Source: Strigops habroptila
Taxonomy: Eukaryota; Chordata; Aves; Psittaciformes; Psittacidae
Length of the DNA: 64,000 nucleotides
NCBI RefSeq assembly: GCF_004027225.2
Contig: NC_044301.2
Coordinates: forward strand, 23,320,107-23,384,106
Reading direction: 5' to 3'
Each line of letters starts with the position of its first letter. Position 1 is the first letter of the stretch. Shown piece after piece: positions 44,210 to 52,717 of the stretch. Made by a program: the position numbers and the translations under genes. The notes below the pieces were generated by a model. The model saw only the letters and a list, made by a program, of their open reading frames with translations, did not search any database and was not told the DNA's origin.

Positions 44210-45360
44210 TCATTGGCTGTTTTCCCCCAAAATTAAATCCCCTTGAGGTACACATTGGACTTCCCCATCTTCCCGCATTACCCGCCAACTATATCCAGGT
44301 CCCTGAGCAAAAGCAACCCCACGAGTGGGTTTGCCTTTACCTGAAGCAGGAATAACCCAGACTGTCTTCCCCAACAAATTCTTTATGTGCACCACAGGAA
44401 CTTTATCCCCCTCTACAGTACGTAAATGTTCTGACTGGGCTGGGCCAGCCCTGTTGGCAGATCCCCTAGTGTTGACCAACCAGGTGGCCTTTGGTAAATG
44501 TGTATCCCAGTGTTTGAAAGTCCCACCACCCATTGCTCTCAGTGTAGTTTTTAACAGCCCATTGTACCATTGGATTTTCCCAGAGGCTGGTGCATGACAG
44601 GGGATGTGATATACCCACTCAATGCCATGCTCTTTGGCCCAAGTGTCTATAAGGTTGTTCCGGAAATGAGTCCCTTTGTCTGACTCAATTCTCTCTGGGG
44701 TGCTGTGCTGCCACAAGACTTGTTTCTCAAGGCCCAGGGTAGTGTTCAGGGCAGTGGAGTGGGGCACAGAGTATGTTTCCAGCCATCCGGTGGTTGCTTC
44801 CACCATGGTAAGCAACTAGTGCTTGCCCTGGGGGGTCGGTGGGAGTGTGATATAGTCAGTCTGCCAGGCCTCCCCATACTTGTACTTCAGCCATCGTCCT
44901 CCATACCAGAGAGGCTTTAACCGCTCAGCTTGCTTAATTGAAGCACATGTTTCACATTCGTGAATAACCTGGGCAATAGTGTCCATTGTTAAGTCCACCC
45001 TTCGATCACGAGCCCATCTATATGTTGCATCTCTGCCTTGATGGCCTGAGGTGTCATGGGCCCACTGGGCTAAAAATAATTTACCCTTATGTTGCCAATC
45101 TAAGTCCATCTGAGCCACTTCAATCTTAGCAGCTTTATCCACTTGCTGGTTGTTCTGGTGTTCCTCAGTGGCCCGACTCTTGGGTACATGAGCATCTATG
45201 TGATGCGCCTTCACCACCAGGTTCTGCACCCGGGCAGCGATATCTTGCCATAATGCATCAGCCATGATGGGTTTACCTCTGCATTGCCAGTTGCTCTGCT
45301 TCCATTGCTGCAACCACCCCCACAGGGCATTTGCCACCGTCCATGAGTCAATACAGATAC
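44210..45360 (-). pseudogene. ERV copy 5 integrase and RNase H C-terminal part
   Basis: Integrase has an intact His-His-Cys-Cys region and the first core Asp ('QTDYI'), then a TAG at 44816-44818 at exactly the position of the copy 4 stop. The remaining core is open (44210-44815) and holds the second catalytic Asp in 'ESDKGTHF', where neighbouring copies have Asn in place of Lys. The third catalytic position is Gln (44570-44572) in place of Glu. RNase H is open on the same frame as the first half of integrase up to about 45367. Confidence 0.82.
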
Positions 45361-47453
45361 AAAACACTGGCCATTTTTCTCATTCAGCAATGTCCAAGGC
45401 CAGCTGGATGGCTTTCACCTCTGCAAACTGACTCGATACATCCTCTCCTTCAGCAGTTTCTGCAACTTGTTGCAGGGGACACCACACAACTGCCTTCCAT
45501 CTCCGATGCTTTCCCACAATATGGCAGGACTCATCAGTAAACAAGGCATATTGCTTTTCACTCTCTGACAGTTCATTATATGGTGGGGCCTCGTCAGCAC
45601 GCGTCACCTCCTCTTCTGGTGACATCCCAAAATCTTTGCCCTCTGGCCAGTCCATCATGACTTCTAGAATTCCTGGATGACTGGGATTTCCTATTCGAGC
45701 TCTTTGTGTAATTAGCGCGGCCCACTTACTCCATGTAGCATCGGTAGCATGATGGGCAGCGGAGACCCTGCCTTTGAACATCCAGCCCAGCATGAGCAAC
45801 GGGGATGCCAGGAGAAGCTGTGCTTCAGTTCCAATCACTTCTGAAGCAGCTTGAACCCCTTCATAGGCTGCCAGGAGAAGCTGTGCTTCAGTTCCAATCA
45901 CTTCTGAAGCAGCTCGAACCCCTTCATAGGCTGCCAGTATCTCTTTTTCAGTGGGAGTATAGCTGGCCTCAGATCCTTTATATCCCCGACTCCAAAAGCC
46001 GAGGGGTTGACCTCGAGTCTCCCCTGGAGCTTTCTGTCAGAGGCTCCAGGTAGGACCATTGTCCCTGGCTGCAGTATAGAGCACATTTTTCACATCTGGC
46101 CCGGCCCGTACTGGTCCAAGGGCTACTGCATGAACTATTTCTCGTTTAATTTGTTCAAAGGCTTGTTGTTGCTCAGGGCCCCATTTGAAATCATTCTTCT
46201 TGCAGGTCACGTGGTAGAGAGGGCTTACAATCAGACTGTAATTTGGGATGTGCATTCTCCAGAACCCCACAACACCTAAGAAAGCTTGTGTTTCTTTCTT
46301 GTTAGTTGGTGGAGACATTGCTGTTATCTTGTTGATCACGTCTGTGGGGATCTGGCGACGTCCATCTTGCCATTTTATTCCCAAAAATTGACTCTCCTGT
46401 GCAGGTCCCTTGATCTTACTCCGTTTTATGGCAAAACCGGCCTTCAGCAGGATTTGGATTATCTTCCTCCCTTTCTCAAAAACTTCTTCTGCTGTATCAC
46501 CCCACATGATGATGTCATCAATGTATTGCAGGTGTTCTGGAGCTTGCCCCTGTTCCAGTGCAGTCTGGATCAATCCATGGCAGATGGTAGGGCTGTTTCC
46601 ACCCCTGGGGCAGTCGGTTCCAAGTGTACTGGACGCCCCTCCAAGTGAAAGCAAACTGTGGCCTGCATTCTGCTGCCAAAGGGATTGAGAAAAATGCATT
46701 GGCAATATCAGTTGTGGCATCCCCCTTGGCTGCCTTTGACTCCAGTTCATATTGAAGTTCTAGCATGTCCGGTACGGCAGCACTCAATGGTGGTGTGACT
46801 TCGTTCAGGCCACGATAGTCTACTGTTAGTCTCCACTCTCCATCAGACTTTTGCACTGGCCATATGGGGCTATTAAAGGGTGAGCAGGTCCTGCTGATCA
46901 CTCCTTGGCTCTCCAGTCTACGGATCAGCTTATGGATGGGAATCAGGGAATCTCGGTTGGTGCAATATTGCCGCCGGTGCACTGTTGTGGTCGCAATTGG
47001 CACTTGTTCTTCGACCTTCAGCAACCCCACAACCGAAGGATCCTCTGAGAGACCAGGCAAGGTGGACAGCTGCTAAATTTCCTCTGTCTCCAAGGCAGCG
47101 ATACCAAAAGCCCATTGGTACCCTTTTGGGTCTTTGAAGTACCCTCTCCTGAGATAGTCTATGCCAAGGATGCATGGAGCCTCTGGACCAGTCACAATGG
47201 GGTGCTTTTGCCACTCCTTCTCAGTTAGGCTGATTTCAGCCTCCAGTACAGTCAACTCTTGGGATCCTCCTGTCACTCCAGAAATATAAATGGGTTCCAC
47301 CCCTTGACACTTTGATGGCATCAGAGTACACTGTGCACCGGTATCTACTAGAGCCTTATACTTCTGTGGGACTGATGTGCCAGGCCATCTGATCCACACA
47401 GCCCAGTAAACCCAATTATCCCTCTCCTCCACCTGGCTGGAGGCAGGGCCCCT
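45361..47453 (-). pseudogene. ERV copy 5 protease, RT and RT-RNase H connection
   Basis: Protease (47073-47453) keeps Asp-Thr-Gly-Ala and the 'CILGIDYLRRGYF' part. A TAG near 47073 ends this piece. RT (46037-47060) keeps 'LPQGW', a one-base break near 46600 and an intact Tyr-Ile-Asp-Asp box at 46514-46525. The connection and RNase H start (45380-45901) contain a 63-bp tandem duplication. It is the copy with the most complete RT, but not a continuous reading frame. Confidence 0.83.
45807..45932 (-). repeat. 63-bp tandem duplication in pol of copy 5
   Basis: Unit starts at 45807 and 45870 ('gccaggagaagctgtgcttcag...'); the two units differ at about two positions. The frame is kept, so 21 residues are repeated in the RT-RNase H connection. 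Copy 4 has a single unit. Confidence 0.92.
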
Positions 47454-48030
47454 CTAATAGTGATCACAAGATTGTCCTCTTATGTCTTGTAGAAAGGGAT
47501 TAGTATTCCTTATCACAGGAGCTGGAGTAAAATCAGCTCTTCTAGTCCATCTGGGAAACTGCTCACCAGAGACTGGAGCAGCAACTTTCTTGGGAGGATC
47601 ACCAATGACCACTGCTTTCCTTTTCAATTCAGATACCTGTTCTTCCAGAACTGAGGTAGGTTTTCCATCCCACTTTCTCATGTCTTCTCCATGATCCCGC
47701 AGGTAAAACCATGGGGTAGCCTGTGGCGTGTACATCCTTTATTTTCTTTCTCGAGCAGTAGGGCGCCTTCTGTTACTAGTTGAGACATGGGTTGGTACAT
47801 GTGGGGAGCTGGATAGATCGGATAAATCGTCTCTCAATTGTTTGAACTCCTGGGACAGTTTTTCCACAGCTGAAATGATGGAAGGGGTGAGATTGTCTTT
47901 GAACTCTCGGAGTTGACGAATCAGGTAATCCACTGTTGGTGATGCTTCGTCATTCCAGGTCATTGATGCCAATGTGTGGGCATATGATGATGGCGCACTC
48001 CGTGTAAGTTTCCGCCATATGGGTCATGTA
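47454..48030 (-). pseudogene. ERV copy 5 gag C-terminal part
   Basis: Open pieces 47739-47972 and 47454-47735 cover the coiled Leu/Glu-rich segment and the basic C-terminus. There is no Cys-His box. A stop in the Arg-rich linker near 47736 separates them. Gag ends at TAG 47454-47456, in frame with the protease and followed by the same hairpin as in copies 1 and 2B (47426-47443). Confidence 0.8.
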
Positions 48031-48119
48031 CAAATGTCCTTTAGCACTTTTTAACCATATTCTCTAGTGTGTCAGCAAAGAGACGTCATTAGAGTATTTA
48101 GCGTTGCTAGGAGCAAAGG

Positions 48120-50013
48120 AATAAACTGGAGTCACTGTTGATATGATGTCACTGGTATCACAGAAACATGGTGGGATGGCTCCTATGACTGGAGTGTTGG
48201 AATGGAAGGTTACAGGCTGTTTAGAAAAGACAGGCCTGGCGGACGGGGAGGGGGAGTTCCTATTTATGTCAGTGATAGGCTGGAGAGTATGGAACTCTGG
48301 GGACAGGTGATGAGTCAACAGAGAGTTTGTGGGTCAGGGTCAAAGGGAGAACGGCGATAGGGGACATTACTGTGGGGATCTGTTACAGGCCACCTGATCA
48401 AGAGGACTCTGTGGATGAAGCGCTCTACAGACAGATAGGAGCAGCCTCACGCTCGCAGGCCCTTGTCCTCATGGGGGACTTCAACCATCCTGACATCTGT
48501 TGGAGGGACGGTACGGCCCGGCACAAGCAATCCAGGAGGTTCCTCGATTGCATGGAATACAACTTCCTCTTTCAAGCAATAGAGGAGCTGACGAGGAGAG
48601 GTGCCATGCTTGACCTCGTTGCTCACCAACATGGAGGGACTGGTTGGAAATGTGACGCTCCAGGGCAGCCTTGGCTGTAGCGATCATGAGATGGTTGAGT
48701 TTGAGATCCTCAGGACAGTGAGAAGAGCGTGCAGCAAGCTCACTGCCCTGGACTTCAAGAAAGCAGACTTTGGCCTCTTTGGGAACCTGCTTAGTAAGGT
48801 TCCATGGGACAAAGTCCTAGAGGGCAGGGGGGCCCAAGACTGCTGGTTGATATTCAAGGATCACTTACTACATGCTCAGGAGTGTTGCGTCCCGACTAGA
48901 AGGAAGTGTGGCAGGAGGGCCAGGAGACCTCCATGGATGGATAAGGAGCTGCTGAGAAAACTTAGAGGGAAAAAAGAAGCTTATAGAAGGTGGAAGGGAG
49001 GACAGGCAGCCTGGGAAGAATACAGGAACGTTGTTTGGGAAGCTAGGGACCAGATTAGAAAAGCTAAGGCCCAGCTAGAATTAAATCTGGCAGGGGATGT
49101 CAAAGATAACAGGAAAGGCTTCTATAGATACGTAGCAAATAAAAGACAGACTAGGGACAACGTGGGCCCTCTCCGGAAGCTATCGGGAGAACTGGCTACC
49201 CTGGATTTGGAGAAGGCTGAGGTTCTTAATGACTTCTTTGCCTCAGTCTTCACTAGCAAATGCTCTGACCACACCATCCAAGTCTTGGAAGGCAGATGCA
49301 GGGACTGTGAGAATGAAGACCTTAGGCCCACTGTAGGAGAGGATCAGGGTCGAGACCATCTTAAGAACCTGAACATGCACAAGTCCATGAGACCTGATGA
49401 AATCCATCTGCGGGTCCTGAAGGAGCTGGCGAATGAAATTGCTAAGCCACTGTCCATCATATTTGAAAAATCATGGCAGTCAGGTGAAGTTCCTGATGAC
49501 TGGAAGAAGGGAAATATAACCCCATTTTCAAGAAGGGGAAGGTGGAAGACCCAGGGGACTACAGACCAGGCAGCCTCACCTCTGTGCCTGGCAAAATCTT
49601 GGAGCAGATTCTCCTGGAAAGCATGCTAAGGCACATGAAAAACAATGAGGTGGTTGGTGACAGCCAACATGGCTTCACTAAGGGCAAATCCTGCCTGACC
49701 AATTTGGTGGCCTTCTATGATGGGGCTACGGAACTGATGGACAGCAGCAGAGCAGTTGACGTCATCTACCTGGACTTGTGCAAAGCGTTTGACACTGTCC
49801 TGCATGACATCCTTGTCTCTAAATTGGAGAGACATCAATTTGATAGATGGACCACTTGGTGGATAAAGAACTGGCTCGATGGCCGCACGCAAAGAGTTGT
49901 GGTAAACAGCTCGATATCCATTTGGAAAACAGTAATGAGTGGTGTCCCTCAGGGATCGGTGTTGGGACCAGTCCTGTTCAACTTCTTTGTTGGCAACATG
50001 GACAGTGGGACAG
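48120..50013 (+). repeat. CR1 LINE ORF2 piece (endonuclease and RT, both ends cut)
   Basis: Plus-strand CR1 ORF2. The endonuclease part (48120-48700) has a Thr-Glu-Thr-Trp-Trp-Asp start, a Tyr-Arg-Pro-Pro segment, 'LMGDFNHPDICW' and a '[11 protein letters not shown]' end. A Lys/Arg-rich linker (48720-49150) and the RT part follow (49400-50005) with '[10 protein letters not shown]', '[12 protein letters not shown]', '[11 protein letters not shown]' (first catalytic Asp) and '[10 protein letters not shown]'. It is cut before the catalytic FADD box by the LTR piece at about 50014. Frame changes near 48650 and 49540 split it into three open parts. It is inactive but long for a bird CR1 copy. Confidence 0.92.
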
Positions 50014-50304
50014 CAGGTGGTGAGCAATTGTATTGTGCATCACTTGTGTTTATTGTTTTCCTTTTCCCCTTTTAGTTTTATATTCTCTCCCCTTGTTATT
50101 TCCCTTATTGTTATTATTATTGGTGGTGGTAGTAGTAGTTTTGTATTATACTTTAGTTACTGGACTGTTCTTATCTCAACCTGTGGGAGTTACATTCTTT
50201 CGATTCTCCTCCCCATCCCTCCGGGATCAGGGGGCCAGAAGGGGGTGGGGAGTGAGCGAGTGGCTGCGTGGTTCTGAGTTACCGGCTGGGCTTAAACCAC
50301 GACA
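50014..50304 (+). repeat. Partial LTR (3' part), plus strand
   Basis: Matches the R/U5 side of the family LTR and ends CTTAAACCACGACA at 50304. It is of the second LTR type (with the 'ttttagttttatattctctccc' segment) shared with copy 4. The U3 half is missing where it meets the CR1. Confidence 0.88.
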
Positions 50305-50455
50305 CTCGGCCGCAGCCATTCGCCACTATCCATAACCCAGGAGGCTGCAGGCATGCACCAGGCCAGGGCTCTCCCCAACCCAATGCCTGCCAGGAAGAAT
50401 ATTAGTCAGGAAATATTAAAACACATATGTAAAATGTGTGTACACACACACACAT

Positions 50456-51019
50456 AAGCCCATCCAGTAACTCAAAACCACGCAGCCACTCGCTCACGCC
50501 CCCCCACTTCTGCGCCCCCCCCCCGCTCCCAGTGGGATGGGGAAGAGAATGGACAGAATGTAAACCCTATCGGTTGAGATAAGAGCAGTCCAATAACTAA
50601 GGTATAATACAAAACCACTACTACCACCACTAATAATAATAATGTTAAGAGAAATAACAAGGGGAGAGAATACAATTGCTCACCACCCACCAACCGATAC
50701 ACAGCCCGACCCGAGCAGCGATCTGGGCCTTCTGGGTAACTCCCCCCAGTTTATATACTGGGAATGACGTGCTGTGGTATGGAATACCCCTTTGGCTGGT
50801 TTGGGTCAGGTGTCCTGTTTCTGCTTCCTCCCGGCTTCTTGTGCCCCTCCTCACTGGCAGAGCATGAGAGACTGAAAAGTCCTTGATGGGAGTAAGCATT
50901 ACTTAGCAACGACTAAAACATCGGTGTGTTATCAGCATTGTTCTCAGACTAAAGCTGAAACACAGCACTGCACTAGCTACTAAGAAGGAGAAAAATAACT
51001 TACAGCTGAACCCAGGACA
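50456..51019 (-). repeat. Solo LTR, minus strand
   Basis: Nearly full length; begins within 'agcccatccagtaactc' (the first about 10 bases of the normal edge are missing) and ends CCAGGACA at 51019. No internal ERV sequence on either side, so it is a solo LTR or half of an inverted LTR pair with the piece at 50014-50304. It lies about 1.35 kb from the IRX3 polyadenylation signal, in the same orientation as IRX3. Confidence 0.9.
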
Positions 51020-51349
51020 AGTGTAAACATGTATATATATCTTATCACTTACAAACACCTAGGATTTAAAATGTTTATCAGCCTAGTGCAACCCGATCCT
51101 ATAAATAATACATTCCTATCGCTATTACCTAAAAATGTCAATACCACGCAGCCCTGTGCATTTGCATATCTTGTACTGTCTAAACTTGAAGCATGTCAGC
51201 TATATACTTCTGTTTGTACTTTAACTTCATTTTAACTCTTGCTTCCTTGCTCCCAGCGCCCTCCCCCTCTGCAGAGTCTGTCACCAAAACGAGAAAAGCA
51301 CCAGGTATTTAATCACCACCTCAGTTAATTATGCCTTTGCCAGGACTGT

Positions 51350-52335
51350 AAGGAGAGGAAGGGTGGGGGCGCACCCCCCGGACAGAGATGTTAAGGAAAA
51401 GCCTGGGCCCAGAAGCCAGAGGGAGCTTCAGGCTGCCTGCTCTGCCTGCACGGACTGCCCTTCCTGCCGGGGGCGCGGGACGAGCGCGACTGTCCGCAGT
51501 TACCGACTGATGGTAAATCGGGAATACAGAAGGGGAAAGGAAGGGGAGCAGCCCCTGCCCCCCAACAACAGTCCCCTTGGCATGGTTTTCACCTTACTGC
51601 GAGGCGGGAGGGGGCCGGGGCCGCCCCCCATCCCCTGCCAGCAGCCACCGCCACCCGGAGCGGCCGGACCTCTCCGGGATGGTGCCCATTTCCAGCATTT
51701 TGCCGAGCTACAAGTCCTCGAAGCCGCGGCGGGGAAGATGCAGCTCCTGGGGCCAGGCTGGCGGAGGAGCAGCTAGCACCTCCCAGGGCCGGGGGATGCC
51801 GAGCGGAGCACCCTCGGTTCTCCGTGCCTCCCGCTGGATGCAAACCACCGGGAGCGGGGGGCATGCCCCGACCCCCGCCCCGCGCAGCCCCGCGGTCCCG
51901 GCCAGCCCCGGGCCCCCCCCCCCCAAAACGACCCTTGGGTTGCAAGCGGGGGAAATAACGCCGCCCCGCAGCGGCACTGACGACCCACGAAATTTGCTCT
52001 CCGTTAACCCCTCCCGCGCTCCGAGGGGGCGGGAGATCGACACCCGGCAACAAGGTCCTCCGGGGGCGGTGGATCACCGGCGGCTGCCCGCAGTCTCCAT
52101 CCCGGCGCCGTCCCCGCGGCAGGGCGCTGCCCCTGGATCCGCACACGCTACCCTCGGCGCGGCCGCCCCGCCACCACCGACCGCGGGACACCGGGACGGG
52201 CATCGGCGCCTGCAGAGGGCGCTGCGACTCCAGCGTTCGGCGCGCCCCGGGCCGGCCCCGCCGCGGGAAGACCGAGACGGACCCGGACCAGGACGAGCCG
52301 CTCCCGCTGCGGACAAAACAGGCAAAAATAATTCC
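51350..52335. other. CpG island just beyond the 3' end of IRX3
   Basis: About 1 kb of very GC- and CpG-rich DNA. The long open frames on both strands here are a by-product of base composition (Pro/Arg/Gly/Ala-rich, no domain). It ends abruptly at 52335, next to the IRX3 3' UTR. It could be a Polycomb-type island or a promoter of an unannotated transcript. Confidence 0.65.
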
Positions 52336-52373
52336 ACGGGTGGGAACAGAGAGTGTAGTCAAAGTGGCAACAG

Positions 52374-52383
52374 TTTATTTATT
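52374..52383 (-). terminator. Polyadenylation signal of IRX3 (two overlapping)
   Basis: AATAAATAAA on the minus strand, 280 bases after the stop codon. A second candidate lies much nearer the stop (about 52611-52626). The 3' UTR between is AT-rich. Confidence 0.55.
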
Positions 52384-52662
52384 AGCCAAAAATATATACT
52401 TCCTTGTACAATTTTTACTGTATGTGCAAAAACAAACAACAACCAAAAATAAAAAAAGATCGAAAAACCTAATTCTCACTGGACTTCCAAAAAACATCAC
52501 AAACTCAGCTAATCCAAGTACAGAAGCGGGTATGCGGGTTTTGTTTTGGGTTTTTTTCCTTTTTAGTTTTAATATACGGACATGCTTACAAGTTGTAACT
52601 ATACAGAGATTTTTTATTTCTTTATTTTTACAATCATTACAACAACAATTACAAAAAATTAA

Positions 52663-52717
52663 CTATGATGATGACAACGCCGATAGAACCATAGTGGCAT
52701 CAAGTTGGCTCTGGGGC
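52663..52717 (-). CDS. IRX3: IRX3 terminal coding exon
   Basis: Acceptor TTTTTTCCAG (52718 onward), then codons for [17 protein letters not shown] and a TAG (52663-52665). The phase matches exon 3 (CG|G = Arg). Too short for open-frame detection; recognised from the conserved C-terminus. Confidence 0.88.

Larger units (their letters stand above)
43229..48030 (-). mobile_element. ERV copy 5, minus strand, 5' truncated
   Basis: Minus strand: the last third of gag, UAG, protease, RT, RNase H, integrase, non-coding segment with microsatellite (43860-43902), and a full 3' LTR. The 5' LTR and most of gag are missing; homology ends at about 48030, close to where a CR1 piece starts. This copy has the best-kept protease and RT active sites in the window. 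Confidence 0.9.

Noticed and set aside
51577..52452. Long open frames on both strands in the CpG island (up to 291 codons)
   Set aside because: Pro/Arg/Gly/Ala-rich, overlapping in several frames, no domain or splice pattern; they follow from high GC, which lowers stop-codon frequency.
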